Shown: positions 18,133 to 27,283, numbered from the stretch's first letter. The stretch is DNA of 64,000 nt from Paenibacillus sp. R14(2021) (GCF_019431355.1 NZ_CP080269.1:4645001-4709000), one strand, 5' to 3'. The notes: generated by a model not told the origin, from the letters alone. Program-made: numbers and translations.

Positions 18133-18168
18133 AAGCCTTGCCCGGTACGATAGGGACAAGGCTTTTTT
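18133..18168 (+). terminator. Rho-independent terminator
   Basis: AAGCCTTG pairs with CAAGGCTT across an 16-base loop that includes CCC/GGG pairing, followed by TTTTTT. It ends the 17931-18119 transcript. Confidence 0.85.
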
Positions 18169-18224
18169 GTTTTTCGGCTTCCTCATGGCTGCGCTGCGGC
18201 CGCATAAGCAGGGAGGAGTGGCGG

Positions 18225-18968
18225 ATGATTCAATATAAGACGATCGATGAGATTGGAAAGATGCGTCAAGCCGGACGCATTGTTGCGGCCTGTCATCGTG
18301 AGATCGGCATGCGGATCAAGCCCGGCGTCACGACGCTTGAAATCGACCGGTTCGTAGAGGGATATATGCTGAAATGCGGCGCGCGTCCGGTCCAGAAGGG
18401 GTACAAAGGGTATCCGTACGCGACATGCGCCTCTGTCGGCGAGGTGGTCTGCCACGGGTTCCCGCAGGATGCGCCGCTCCTTGAGGGCGAGCTGGTGACG
18501 ATCGATATGGTGGCGGAGCTGGACGGCTGGATGGCCGACTCTGCATGGACTTATGCGGTCGGCCGGGTCGACCGCGAGACGCAGCGCCTGATGAACGCAA
18601 CGAAATTCGCGCTCTATCAGGGCATCAAGAAGGCTGTTGCGGGCAACCGAATCGGCGATATCGGCTATGCGGTGCAAACCGTTGCAGACGGGGAGAAGTA
18701 CGCCGTCGTCGAAGCGTTCATCGGACACGGGATCGGGCGCAGGCTGCATGAAGATCCCCAAGTGCATCACAGGGGCAAAGCCGGTACTGGGAAGCGGCTG
18801 CGGGAGGGCATGGTCATTACCATCGAGCCCATCTTCGTGAGGGGCTATCCCGACATAACCATCGATGCCGACGGCTGGACAGCGCGGACCTTCGACGGCT
18901 CTTGGGGCGCCCAGTATGAGCATACGGTAGCGGTCACGAGCAGCGGGCCGCTTATTTTAACGGATTAA
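18225..18968 (+). CDS. map: Methionine aminopeptidase, type I
   Basis: The 247-residue protein has the five metal ligands of type I MetAP: the two aspartates in TIDMVAELDGWMADSAW (near residues 92-103), His in GHGIGRRLHEDP near 165, Glu in ITIEPIF near 198, and Glu in QYEHTVAV near 230. It removes the initiator methionine from nascent proteins. GGGAGGAG lies before the chosen ATG. It is not next to the ribosomal protein operon, where the main map gene of Firmicutes usually lies, so it may be a second copy, like YflG of Bacillus. It converges on an AraC gene with a four-base overlap. Confidence 0.93.
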   Translation: MIQYKTIDEIGKMRQAGRIVAACHREIGMRIKPGVTTLEIDRFVEGYMLKCGARPVQKGYKGYPYATCASVGEVVCHGFPQDAPLLEGELVTIDMVAELDGWMADSAWTYAVGRVDRETQRLMNATKFALYQGIKKAVAGNRIGDIGYAVQTVADGEKYAVVEAFIGHGIGRRLHEDPQVHHRGKAGTGKRLREGMVITIEPIFVRGYPDITIDADGWTARTFDGSWGAQYEHTVAVTSSGPLILTD

Positions 18969-19897
18969 CTGGAAGGTACTCGCGGCTGCTGCATGGACAT
19001 GCGGTACTGACGGGGAGTGACACCCGTCTTTCGCTTGAACAGCCGGTTAAAAAACTTGATGTCCTGATAGCCGGACCGGACCGCGATTTCGACGATGCTG
19101 TCCGTCGTCTTCAGGAGCAGGCTGCAGCAGAGATCGATGCGCGCGCTCTGCACGTAATCAAGGAACGTGGTACCCGTCGCTTTCTTGAAGCTGCGCTGGA
19201 ACTGGCGTTCGCCGATGCCGAGCCGCTCCGCGATATCGGCTGCATGAAGCGATTGAGCGCAGTTGGCCTCGATGAACGCGAGCTGCTCCCGCATGCCGCT
19301 TGAGGCATGACCGGCAGAATGAGCGGGTTCTTGTGGGGGCAGGTCTGCGCCCATGCGGCGGTACAGCAGCACGAGCAGCTCGATAGCCGCGGCGCAGAGT
19401 GCGGCGGCAAAGCCTGGCTCACGCGCGGTGAATTCCCGGTGGAGTTTATGGAACAGGCGCAGCGCTTCTTCGCCGCGGTCGTGGAGGTGAAACCAGGCTT
19501 TGAGCGAATTACGCCCCCGGAAGGCTTCCGCGATTTGCGGCTCGGCGCGGATGCCTTGGAGGAGCGTCTCCAGCTGTTCGGCGGTCAGGATGCAGTTGTA
19601 CATCACAAGGGATTGACCCTGCGCCGCCGGACGGAAGACATGGGAGAGACCGACTGGGATGAAGAACAGGTCGCCGCGCGCGACGGGCATCTGGTCGGAT
19701 CCGATATAATGGACGCCGGTACCTTCGGTAACCAGGCAGATCTCAATGAAATCATGCGCATGCATGCGCAGCTCGAACGATTCGTAAGCGCGATTGATAT
19801 AGAGCGGCAGATGATCGTTGATGAGTGAGGCGTAGGGCAGAAGCCGTTCGCCATAAGAGAAATGCGAATTTGCGGTCATGTGATTACCGTTTTTCAT
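18965..19897 (-). CDS. AraC-family transcriptional regulator
   Basis: The 310-residue protein has an N-terminal cupin-like sensor (HAHDFIEICLVTEGTGVHYI near residue 48, then ARGDLFFIPVGLSHVF) and a C-terminal double helix-turn-helix (AADIAERLGIGERQFQRSF near 225, then IVEIAVRSGYQDIKFFNRLF, then RKTGVTPRQYR). Such proteins usually sense a sugar or small molecule and regulate a neighbouring gene. The nearest divergent gene is the SRAP gene at 20004. GGAGGGAG precedes the chosen ATG; the frame is open for 36 more codons upstream but lacks a ribosome site. Confidence 0.9.
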   Translation of the reverse strand: MKNGNHMTANSHFSYGERLLPYASLINDHLPLYINRAYESFELRMHAHDFIEICLVTEGTGVHYIGSDQMPVARGDLFFIPVGLSHVFRPAAQGQSLVMYNCILTAEQLETLLQGIRAEPQIAEAFRGRNSLKAWFHLHDRGEEALRLFHKLHREFTAREPGFAAALCAAAIELLVLLYRRMGADLPPQEPAHSAGHASSGMREQLAFIEANCAQSLHAADIAERLGIGERQFQRSFKKATGTTFLDYVQSARIDLCCSLLLKTTDSIVEIAVRSGYQDIKFFNRLFKRKTGVTPRQYRMSMQQPRVPSS

Positions 19898-20003
19898 ATC
19901 CGGCTCCCTCCTCGTTCTAGGCTTATTATAGCGAATCCCTGAGAAGCGCACATGTTTCCAGGCAAACTGGTCATAATAGCCAAAACAAAAGGAGGTTTTT
20001 CCC

Positions 20004-20648
20004 ATGTGTCAAGCGATTTCCATTACCGCGCATGCTTCCGAGCTGACGGATCGATTCGAGCTCGGCAATGTCCTGTTTCATACGTCCAACCGGTACGAGA
20101 TTCATCCGACAGAATCCATTTCCGCGATCTATGCGGGCAAACAAGGGCGGGTGCTCGATGAATTCCGCTGGGGGATGGTGCCCTACTGGGCAAAGGATTC
20201 TGTACGCATGGACAGCTTGCAGCTGTTCAACAAGCCGATCTATGACCGAATCGCCGACAAGCAGCGCTGCATCATTCCGTGCAGCGGCTTCTACGTGACA
20301 CGGATGGAAGGCAAGGAGGAGCAGCGGATCAAGCTCACGATGCGCAGCGGAACCTTCGCCATTGCGGGGCTCTACGATGTGTTCAGCCCGGCATCCGGCG
20401 AGGAGATGCGCACCTGCACGATGCTGATGACGAAGGCGAATACGCTCGTCTTGCCATACCAGGCGCAGATGCCCGCGATTCTGGAGCCGGAGGATATTGA
20501 AGGCTGGCTGACCCGCGGCGTTCGGACGCCGTTTGAGCTGAAGGGCATGCTTCGGATGATGGATCCCATGCGGATGATCGCCATTCCGCTCGCGCAAACC
20601 GGCGACTCGGACCTGGAGTTCGAGGCGCAGCGCACGGAGATGGTTTAA
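20004..20648 (+). CDS. Divergent SRAP/YedK-family protein
   Basis: The 214-residue protein aligns by motif with the SOS-response-associated peptidase (YedK/HMCES) family, which caps abasic sites in single-stranded DNA by a covalent bond from Cys2. Seen here: MC at the start, the FRWGMVPYWAKDS motif near residue 55, an Asn in LFNKPIYD near 75, and PCSGFYVT near 95. Two usual active-site residues differ: the Glu of the family motif ADGFYEW is Val, and the His of HxRMPV is Gln in YQAQMPAIL near 155. So the capping Cys and Asn remain, while residues linked to crosslink resolution are lost. AAAGGAGG precedes the ATG. Confidence 0.8.
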   Translation: MCQAISITAHASELTDRFELGNVLFHTSNRYEIHPTESISAIYAGKQGRVLDEFRWGMVPYWAKDSVRMDSLQLFNKPIYDRIADKQRCIIPCSGFYVTRMEGKEEQRIKLTMRSGTFAIAGLYDVFSPASGEEMRTCTMLMTKANTLVLPYQAQMPAILEPEDIEGWLTRGVRTPFELKGMLRMMDPMRMIAIPLAQTGDSDLEFEAQRTEMV

Positions 20649-20738
20649 AAACAGCCGCTGCGCATCATTCGCCATACTCGCCGACGCCCGCCAGGCGGCG
20701 GCTAACAGCCGGATGCAAGCCGTGATCGACCCATACAG

Positions 20739-20785
20739 AAACAGGATGGAGCAGGTAATAACACCTGTTCCATCCTGTTTTTGTT
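20739..20785. terminator. Strong intrinsic terminator, usable in both directions
   Basis: AACAGGATGGA-G-CAGGT pairs with ACCTG-T-TCCATCCTGTT around an AATAAC loop, with T runs on either strand. It follows the SRAP gene. The interval 20649-20969 otherwise holds no gene that I can support. Confidence 0.9.
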
Positions 20786-20871
20786 TCTTAGCCGATTCAT
20801 ATCGATTCAGAAGCTGCGCCTTATTCATCCTCGGGCACGGGCACCGTCCATTCGTATTTGAGCGGAGGAAT

Positions 20872-20899
20872 CAAAAAAGAGGAGCAAACGCCCCTCTTG
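20872..20899 (-). terminator. Intrinsic terminator of the ArsR-type gene
   Basis: On the minus strand AAGAGGGGC, loop GTTT, GCTCCTCTT then TTTTT, about 70 bases after the stop of the gene at 20970. Confidence 0.75.
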
Positions 20900-20969
20900 G
20901 ATGGAGTAAATAGCGCTATGCGGTTGTTTTGCGGTCCTCTGGCTTATACGGTACGTGCGGGCGGCGGCA

Positions 20970-21248
20970 TTAGATCTTGGAGAGCTGGTCGAGATAAGCG
21001 CGAAGCACATCGCGTTCAAGGACGAGGCTCATATATTTGCCTTCGCGGATGCTGGATACGAGGCCCGCGGTTTCCAGCTCCTTCAGATGGTGGGAGATTG
21101 TAGCGGCGCTCACCTGATGGGTGACGTGCAGCGCGCTGCACGGAAGCGGCTCCGACGAGGCCCCGATTTCCTTGAGCATTTGGTATCGCCGCGGTTCGGC
21201 AAGGGCACGGGATATCCTTGAGAACTGCTGGTCGGATAGGGAAGTCAT
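20970..21248 (-). CDS. ArsR-family HTH regulator
   Basis: This 92-residue protein is a single winged helix-turn-helix domain: [18 protein letters not shown] near residue 10, [19 protein letters not shown] near 46 (recognition helix), and the wing with [11 protein letters not shown]. ArsR proteins are usually dimeric repressors that respond to metals or other signals. It lacks the CxC metal site of classic ArsR; the one cysteine near residue 37 (PCSAL) is isolated, so metal sensing is not indicated. AAAGGAG precedes the ATG. It is transcribed alone with its own terminator; the target is unknown. Confidence 0.88.
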   Translation of the reverse strand: MTSLSDQQFSRISRALAEPRRYQMLKEIGASSEPLPCSALHVTHQVSAATISHHLKELETAGLVSSIREGKYMSLVLERDVLRAYLDQLSKI

Positions 21249-21346
21249 AAGGGTCGTCTCCTTTACTGAAAGTCAGGGTCCGTTATTCATAATTGGAACA
21301 TAATCATACCATATTCGCTGCGGAAATTCTTCATCAGCGGTTCCCC

Positions 21347-22135
21347 CTACTCCAGTCCAGAGCGCTCCGCGATGACGTCTGAAGGCAGCTTGCCGACAAT
21401 ACGCTTAAAAATCCGGTTGAAGTACGAAGGATCGCTGTATCCGAGATGCTCCGAGATATCCTGAGCCGTCAGCTGCGAATGGCGGAGCATATAGTGGGCG
21501 GTCTTCATTCGCCTGCGGTGTACATATTCGCTGATCGTAAGTCCGGTCACCTTGCGGAATAAGGATGCCGCATAGTTAGGGCTGACGTTGATGCAGCCGC
21601 CGAGCTCGATCTTCGTGATTTTGCTGCGATAGTGATCCTCGATATAACGCTTCATGACCTCGATATGGTGGATGGAAGAAGGCGGCTTCTCGCCCTCATC
21701 GAACTCCCGGCTGATCGTCACGATAAGCTCGGTGAGCAGCGCGGCGCACATGACGGAGAAATAACGATCCCGGTCCGACCACTGCTCCACGATGTACAAC
21801 AGCTTCTCAAGCAGCAGCTCCGGCATATGCGTAACCCAGCGCAAGGGCGTACGCCTGGCAAGGATGGGCAGCAGCCGGACGGCCGCGGAGGTAGCGGGAC
21901 TGAAGCGGACGACGACGCTTTCGCGGATGCTTCCAGACCCGCGCAGTTCAGCGGCGGGGAGACCGGCGGGGATGAGCAGCAGATCATTCTTGCGGCATTG
22001 CATCAGCTGCCCGGCTATGCGATAGCTCGTTTGGCCGAATCTCACCCATACGAGCGTAAAGCTGTCGCTTCCGAGCACAGCCTGCTCGCTTCGAAGGATA
22101 CCGCGTTCCTGCCGGATATCGAATATATCAAACAT
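21347..22135 (-). CDS. AraC-family transcriptional regulator
   Basis: The 262-residue product has an N-terminal beta-rich sensor (FTLVWVRFGQTSYRI near residue 26, then CRKNDLLLIPAGLPAAEL) and a C-terminal AraC domain, with ITKIELGGCINVSPNYAASLF near 172, AQDISEHLGYSDPSYFNRIF near 222, and FKRIVGKLPSDV. It is divergent from the pyruvate kinase gene, and two near-identical 13-bp sites lie between them (22165-22177, 22184-22196), a normal layout for an AraC activator and its target. The ribosome site is weak (AGGGGGC about 14 bases before ATG), so the start is not certain. Confidence 0.88.
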   Translation of the reverse strand: MFDIFDIRQERGILRSEQAVLGSDSFTLVWVRFGQTSYRIAGQLMQCRKNDLLLIPAGLPAAELRGSGSIRESVVVRFSPATSAAVRLLPILARRTPLRWVTHMPELLLEKLLYIVEQWSDRDRYFSVMCAALLTELIVTISREFDEGEKPPSSIHHIEVMKRYIEDHYRSKITKIELGGCINVSPNYAASLFRKVTGLTISEYVHRRRMKTAHYMLRHSQLTAQDISEHLGYSDPSYFNRIFKRIVGKLPSDVIAERSGLE

Positions 22136-22164
22136 AGGCAGCCATCTGCCCCCTGTTCTTCATC

Positions 22165-22196
22165 GTACTATTTTACAACCACTGTACTATAGTACA
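22165..22196. promoter_or_regulatory. Candidate AraC-type operator: direct repeats 19 bp apart
   Basis: GTACTATTTTACA (22165-22177) and GTACTATAGTACA (22184-22196) agree at 11 of 13 positions and are 19 bp apart, close to two helical turns. The second copy is also part of a perfect 14-bp palindrome, TGTACTATAGTACA (22183-22196). Confidence 0.5.
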
Positions 22197-22323
22197 TCGC
22201 GATTGCGCAATGGTTCTTTTACAATGGAGTTAAGAAAGAATTACACGATGCGTCAAGATGGGACACCTTACGACAGGAAAACACCGAATTCATCATAAAT
22301 TCGAAAAACAGGGAGAGATCATC

Positions 22324-23367
22324 ATGAAAAAAACAGCGATTGTATGTACGATGGGACCTGCATGCATGTCCGAGGAAATCCTCGAGAATATGCTCCTTGC
22401 CGGCATGAATATAGCGAGATTGAACCTGGCGCACGGCGAGCTTGACGATCACAAGCAGCGGATTCAATTGGTTCGCGCGGCCGCAAGCAAGCTGAACCTT
22501 CCGGTGTCCGTGATGCTGGATATTAAAGGACCCGAGATTCGTACGGGTGTGCTGCAGGAGCCTTCCTACATGCTGAAGGCAGGCGAATTCCTGACCTTAA
22601 CGACAGAACAAATCCAAGGCACGCAGCAGCGGATTTCGGTATCTTATGATCTTGCGCAGGATGTTACGGTCGGCTCGCGCATTATGATCGACGACGGCTT
22701 GATCGAGCTTCAAGTCGTTCGCATCGAAGGCTCTGACGTCGTATGCGTAATCCAGAACGGCGGCATCATCAAAGCCCGCAAGGGCGTCAATCTGCCGGGT
22801 ATTCAAACAAGCCTGCCGGGCGTAACGGAGAAAGACAAGCTGCACATCGCCTTCGGCATCGAGAACAAGGTCGAGATGATTGCCATGTCGTTCGTCCGCC
22901 GCGCCGAAGACGTGCAGGAAGTGAAGGCACTGCTGGCTGCGCAGGGCGCCGGCCATATTCAAATCATCTCCAAGATCGAGAATCAAGAAGGCCTGGACGA
23001 GCTGGAAGCGATCGTGGAAGCTTCGGAGGGCATTATGGTCGCGCGCGGCGATCTCGGCGTAGAGATTCCGATCGAGGATGTGCCAATGGCGCAGAAGCGC
23101 ATGATCAGCGCTTGTAACCGTGCCGGCAAATTCGTCATTACGGCGACGCAAATGCTGGAATCCATGCAGGCCAATCCGCGTCCGACGCGCGCAGAAGCGT
23201 GCGACGTGGCTAATGCCGTATGGGATGGATCGGATGCGGTCATGCTGTCCGGCGAGACGGCTGCAGGGAAATATCCGGTGGAAGCCGTCCGTACGATGGC
23301 GGCAATCGCGATCAAGGCGGAAGAATCCGCGAACGATTTCGTAAAGAAAGATTTGATCACAGCTTAG
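22324..23367 (+). CDS. pyk: Pyruvate kinase lacking the C-terminal domain
   Basis: The 347-residue product has the catalytic A and B domains of pyruvate kinase: RLNLAHGE near residue 32, [12 protein letters not shown] near 66, [14 protein letters not shown] near 217 with the catalytic lysine, [13 protein letters not shown] near 240, [10 protein letters not shown] near 275, and [18 protein letters not shown] near 305. It stops just after the A domain, while typical bacterial enzymes run to about 470 residues or more with a C-terminal regulatory domain. Two residues that normally help bind potassium differ (NFSHG is NLAHG, DTKG is DIKG). AGGGAGAG precedes the ATG. It probably makes pyruvate and ATP from phosphoenolpyruvate without the usual allosteric control, perhaps as a second isozyme. 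Confidence 0.88.
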   Translation: MKKTAIVCTMGPACMSEEILENMLLAGMNIARLNLAHGELDDHKQRIQLVRAAASKLNLPVSVMLDIKGPEIRTGVLQEPSYMLKAGEFLTLTTEQIQGTQQRISVSYDLAQDVTVGSRIMIDDGLIELQVVRIEGSDVVCVIQNGGIIKARKGVNLPGIQTSLPGVTEKDKLHIAFGIENKVEMIAMSFVRRAEDVQEVKALLAAQGAGHIQIISKIENQEGLDELEAIVEASEGIMVARGDLGVEIPIEDVPMAQKRMISACNRAGKFVITATQMLESMQANPRPTRAEACDVANAVWDGSDAVMLSGETAAGKYPVEAVRTMAAIAIKAEESANDFVKKDLITA

Positions 23368-23402
23368 TTCATCGTTTAAAGTGAATAGAGAAGGTGAAAC
23401 GG

Positions 23403-23442
23403 CAGGCGCCGCCATCCCAAGTGGCGGCGTCATCTGTTTTAT
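23403..23442 (+). terminator. Intrinsic terminator after the pyruvate kinase gene
   Basis: GCGCCGCCA, short loop, TGGCGGCGT, then CATCTGTTTTATT. The T stretch is interrupted. Confidence 0.65.
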
Positions 23443-23560
23443 TCCGGGGAAGTCCTGGCGCGGCATAAGATGAAGCTTATGTGTATCGCGGACGGGATGC
23501 GGACAAAGCGCGGGCTGCACAGCGTTTTGCGATTCACTAACGTTAGGCGGGAAGAGAAGC

Positions 23561-25525
23561 ATGCACGTATTAACGGTTGATCATATCTCCAAGAGCTACG
23601 GTGAAAAAATATTGTTTCAAGACGTGTCGTTCGGCGTGGAAATGGGCGACAAAATCGGTATTATCGGCGTGAACGGCACCGGTAAGTCGACGTTTCTTCA
23701 AGTCGTTGCAGGCATAGAGCCCCCTGATTCGGGCTCTATTCTTGTTGTTGGCGGAACGACGGTCAGGATGCTGGCGCAGGATCCGCAGTTCGACCCCGAG
23801 GAGACAGTGCTGGAGCATGTGCTCGGCGGAGACTCGGCACCAATGCAGGCGGTACGGGCCTATGCGGCGGCGCTGCAGGCGCTTGAGCTGAACCCGACCA
23901 GCGAGGCGGCGCAGGAGAAGCTTGTCCGTGCTAACCAGCGTATGAACGAGCTGGACGCCTGGGGACTCGAGAGCGAAGCGAAAATCGCGCTCACGAAGCT
24001 CGGCATCTTGAACTTCGATGCGAAGCTTGGCATTCTCTCCGGCGGCCAACGCAAGCGCGTTGCGATGGCTGCGGCGCTTATTCAGCCGGCCGACGTGCTG
24101 CTGCTGGATGAGCCAACCAACCATATCGACAACGAATCCGTCGCTTGGCTTGAAGGTATGCTGCAGAAGCGCAAGGGCGCGCTGCTTATGATTACGCATG
24201 ACCGGTACTTCCTGGACCGCGTCAGTAACCGTACGCTGGAGCTGGATAAAGGCAAAGCGTATTTCTACACCGCGAACTACAGCCAGTTCCTCGAGCTCAA
24301 GCTGGACCGCGAGGAACGCGAGGCGTCATCGGAAGCGAAGCGCCAGAACCTGCTCCGCAATGAGCTGGCTTGGATGCGCAAAGGCGCCAAAGCGCGGACG
24401 ACGAAGCAGCAGGCGCGCATTCAGCGGTTCGAAGCGCTGAGCGCGAACGCGCCGGAGAAAGCCTCCGGCAAGCTGGAGGTGTCCGTTGCCTCTACGCGGC
24501 TCGGTAAGAAGATTCTGGAGATCGAGGGGTTGCGCAAATCGTTCGAGGGCCGCACGGTGATCGCGGATTTCAGCTATATCGCGGTACCGGAAGACCGCGT
24601 TGGCATCGTGGGGCGCAATGGTCTTGGCAAGTCGACGCTGCTGAAGCTGATTGCCGGCAAGCTGCAGCCCGATGAGGGCACGGTCTCGCTCGGACCGACG
24701 GTGAAGCTCGGCGTCTTCTCGCAGGAGCGAGAGGAGATGGACGAGAGCCTGCGGGTCATTGACTACATCCGCGAGAGCGCGGAGCGGGTGACGACAGGAG
24801 ACGGCACCACCATTACTGCGTCACAGATGCTGGAGAGGTTCTTGTTTCCACCTGCGCAGCAGTGGACGCCGATTGCCAAGCTGTCCGGCGGCGAGAAGCG
24901 CAGGCTGCAGCTGCTGCGCATCCTGATGGAAGCGCCGAACGTGCTGCTGCTGGATGAGCCGACGAATGACTTGGACATTACGACGTTGACCGTGCTTGAA
25001 GATTACCTGGACGATTTCCCCGGCGTCGTCTTCACGGTTTCCCATGACAGGTATTTCCTCGATCGCACGATGGATCGGATTATTGCCTTCGAGGGTAACG
25101 GCGTCATTGAGCAGCATGTCGGCAACTTCTCGGATTACCAGGCCTATGCGGCGGCGCATGGCGTCCGCTCCGGCGCGAACGATTCGGGCGGCGCAGAGCC
25201 GAAGCGCGGGGGCGAGCCTGCTCCGGCGGCACAGCCGAAGAACGGCATCCCGGCCGATTCAGGCGCGAATGAATCGGCCAAGCCGATGAAAATGACGTAC
25301 AAAGAGCAGAAGGAATTCGATACGATCGATGCCGATATCGAGAAAGCGGAGCTGGACCTGCAGAAGGTGCAGACGCGGATGGAGGCGGCGAGCAGCGACT
25401 CCGGCTTGCTGCAGGAGCTGCTGCAGGAGCAGGCGCAGCTGGAGGCGCAGCTGGAGGCCCTGATGGATCGCTGGGCGTTTCTAAATGAGCTTGCCGAGCA
25501 GATTGCAGCGAATAAGAAGAAGTAA
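23561..25525 (+). CDS. ABC-F family ATP-binding protein (Uup/YfmR-like)
   Basis: The 654-residue protein has two ABC ATPase domains in one chain and no membrane segments, the hallmark of ABC-F. Domain 1 has GVNGTGKST near residue 37, LSGGQRKRV near 153 and LLLDEPTNH near 177; domain 2 has GRNGLGKST near 350, LSGGEKRRL near 442 and LLLDEPTND near 465. The interdomain linker is charged and helical. After an Ala/Gly/Pro-rich spacer (about 545-580), a C-terminal coiled coil with many Gln, Glu and Leu closes the protein, like that of Uup and YfmR. ABC-F proteins act on the ribosome; the closest named relatives relieve stalled translation. Antibiotic protection cannot be excluded by sequence. Confidence 0.92.
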   Translation: MHVLTVDHISKSYGEKILFQDVSFGVEMGDKIGIIGVNGTGKSTFLQVVAGIEPPDSGSILVVGGTTVRMLAQDPQFDPEETVLEHVLGGDSAPMQAVRAYAAALQALELNPTSEAAQEKLVRANQRMNELDAWGLESEAKIALTKLGILNFDAKLGILSGGQRKRVAMAAALIQPADVLLLDEPTNHIDNESVAWLEGMLQKRKGALLMITHDRYFLDRVSNRTLELDKGKAYFYTANYSQFLELKLDREEREASSEAKRQNLLRNELAWMRKGAKARTTKQQARIQRFEALSANAPEKASGKLEVSVASTRLGKKILEIEGLRKSFEGRTVIADFSYIAVPEDRVGIVGRNGLGKSTLLKLIAGKLQPDEGTVSLGPTVKLGVFSQEREEMDESLRVIDYIRESAERVTTGDGTTITASQMLERFLFPPAQQWTPIAKLSGGEKRRLQLLRILMEAPNVLLLDEPTNDLDITTLTVLEDYLDDFPGVVFTVSHDRYFLDRTMDRIIAFEGNGVIEQHVGNFSDYQAYAAAHGVRSGANDSGGAEPKRGGEPAPAAQPKNGIPADSGANESAKPMKMTYKEQKEFDTIDADIEKAELDLQKVQTRMEAASSDSGLLQELLQEQAQLEAQLEALMDRWAFLNELAEQIAANKKK

Positions 25526-25548
25526 AACGGCACTGGTCCACGTAAAGA

Positions 25549-25604
25549 GGGCAGTACGGAGAGCATGGCTTGCGTCATGGTTTCCGGACTGCCCTTATTT
25601 GTTT
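25549..25604. terminator. Intrinsic terminator between convergent genes
   Basis: GGGCAGT-A-CGGA pairs with TCCG-G-ACTGCCC across a 22-base loop and is followed by TTATTTGTTT. It separates the ABC-F gene from the convergent MATE gene. Confidence 0.7.
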
Positions 25605-25675
25605 GGAGTAACAGGCTATGAGGCGGTTCAAGCAGCCGGCTGCCCTGGCTGGCGTCCAGCTGCGGTCAGCGTCAA

Positions 25676-27100
25676 TCAGACGACGGACACGGACGGGCCG
25701 GCCGAATCGGCTGCAGGAAGCTTGGCAGAAGGAGTGCTCCCCAAGGATTCCGTCTCCGCGCGCCGCAGCAGCTTGCGCTGCCGCCACCGGAAGAAAGCAA
25801 GCGTACCCCGAACGTACTCGTCGGCAATCATGCAGCAGTAGATTGCGACAAGCCCCCAGCCCAGATGAAGGCCGAACCAATAAGAGAAGCCGACGGCGAC
25901 AAACCACATGGACAGGAGGGAGGTTATCATCGGGAAACGGGTATCGCCGACCGCGTTCAGCCCGGCGTTGAAACCCATGTTGAGCATCTTACCCGGCTGC
26001 AGCACCAGGTTGAGCGCAAGCAGGGAAATACCCATCGCGATAATTTCAGGATCCTTCGTGAACCATCCGAGAAACCATTTGCCCAGAAGGAGGAGCAGCA
26101 GCGCGTTGACGGTAACGACGGCAAGTCCGATACATAGCGCTTTGTAGGCGCTGCGGTAAGCTTCTTTCCATTTTCGCGCGCCGAAGAGGTGGGCGATCTG
26201 GATTTGGACGCCGAGCGCGATGGCATAGCCGAGCAGGAAGCAGAAGGATTCAAGCGTGTTTAAATACGTGCGTGCCGCAAGCTCCTTGGCGCCAAGCATG
26301 GCTAGGAACGTGAAGATGACGAGCTGCGAAACCATCCAGCAAGATGCATTGACGCCGAGCGGCCAGCCGATGCGCAGCACTTCCTTGAAGAGCTTGCGAT
26401 CGTGAAGGCGAATATCTGCAATTCCAACCTTGCGCTCGAAGGAATGGATGAACATGAAGCCGAGAATAAGCATCGCCGTCGTCCGGCTGACCAGCGTCGA
26501 GATGGAAACGCCCGTAAGTCCCAGCTGAGGGAAGCCGAACGCCCCGAAGATAAACCCATAATTAAGAGCAACGTGTAAAATGTTAATGCCGACAACGGTC
26601 AGCATCGGACCCCGTGTATTGCCCGTACTCCGGATCACGGTGCTGAACGCGGAGGTCAGCGCCATCGAGATCAGCCCGCTGCCCGCTACGGAAATATACG
26701 TACGGGACATGGGCAGCAGATGCTCAGGCATCTGAATCAGCCGGGCGATGGCTTCCGGTGCGAATAACAGCGTGACGCTTAGCGCAAGTCCGATTCCTCC
26801 GCATACCCGTGCGGAAATAATCGCAATCGTTCGTGCTTCCTCGGACCGCTTGGATCCGAGCCGCTGGGCGACGAGAATGCCTGCACCGCTTGAAATGGTG
26901 ATGAACAGCGCTGCAAGGGCGTTAAATAGTTGATTAGAGAAACCGACGACGGCAACGGCGTCATCGGAAACCTTGCTGACCATCAGCGTATCGACCGTGC
27001 CGAGCAGCGTGGCGAGCAGCAGCTCGATAAAGATCGGCCAGCTGAGGGACCATAAGGAAAAGGAATTTCGTTTCGTCAGCCGTTTACTTGCGTTCTTCAT
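25676..27100 (-). CDS. MATE-family efflux transporter
   Basis: The 474-residue protein has about twelve hydrophobic segments and the internal two-fold pattern of MATE transporters: the N-terminal LSWPIFIELLLATLLGTVDTLMVSKVSDDAVAAVG-like opening and a matching GWPLGVNASCWMVSQLVIF stretch near residue 245. These carriers export drugs or metabolites in exchange for sodium or protons; the substrate is unknown. AGGAGG lies 13 bases before the ATG used, which is a little far, but no better start is seen. It is divergent from an AraC gene at 27284, which may control it. Confidence 0.9.
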   Translation of the reverse strand: MKNASKRLTKRNSFSLWSLSWPIFIELLLATLLGTVDTLMVSKVSDDAVAVVGFSNQLFNALAALFITISSGAGILVAQRLGSKRSEEARTIAIISARVCGGIGLALSVTLLFAPEAIARLIQMPEHLLPMSRTYISVAGSGLISMALTSAFSTVIRSTGNTRGPMLTVVGINILHVALNYGFIFGAFGFPQLGLTGVSISTLVSRTTAMLILGFMFIHSFERKVGIADIRLHDRKLFKEVLRIGWPLGVNASCWMVSQLVIFTFLAMLGAKELAARTYLNTLESFCFLLGYAIALGVQIQIAHLFGARKWKEAYRSAYKALCIGLAVVTVNALLLLLLGKWFLGWFTKDPEIIAMGISLLALNLVLQPGKMLNMGFNAGLNAVGDTRFPMITSLLSMWFVAVGFSYWFGLHLGWGLVAIYCCMIADEYVRGTLAFFRWRQRKLLRRAETESLGSTPSAKLPAADSAGPSVSVV

Positions 27101-27189
27101 TGCTACTTGTATGCCTCCTGAATCGCCTGCGGCAGTATAGCCGTCCGCGCATGTTTCATCCGTTCGTTTCATTTCAAATTATAGATGGT

Positions 27190-27207
27190 ATACTTAACGG
27201 CAAGTAT
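27190..27207. promoter_or_regulatory. Inverted repeat in the MATE/AraC divergent region
   Basis: ATACTT and AAGTAT flank a 6-bp spacer. The site lies in the 183-bp gap between divergent MATE and AraC genes, with two copies of TTTCAAATTA 54 bp apart around it. An operator is possible; no consensus is recognised. Confidence 0.3.
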
Positions 27208-27283
27208 CATGAATTCAACCTAAACTTTCAAATTACAAACTTCGTTCATACCGGAGCATGGCTTCCTGGAAGGAGTGACAGCG

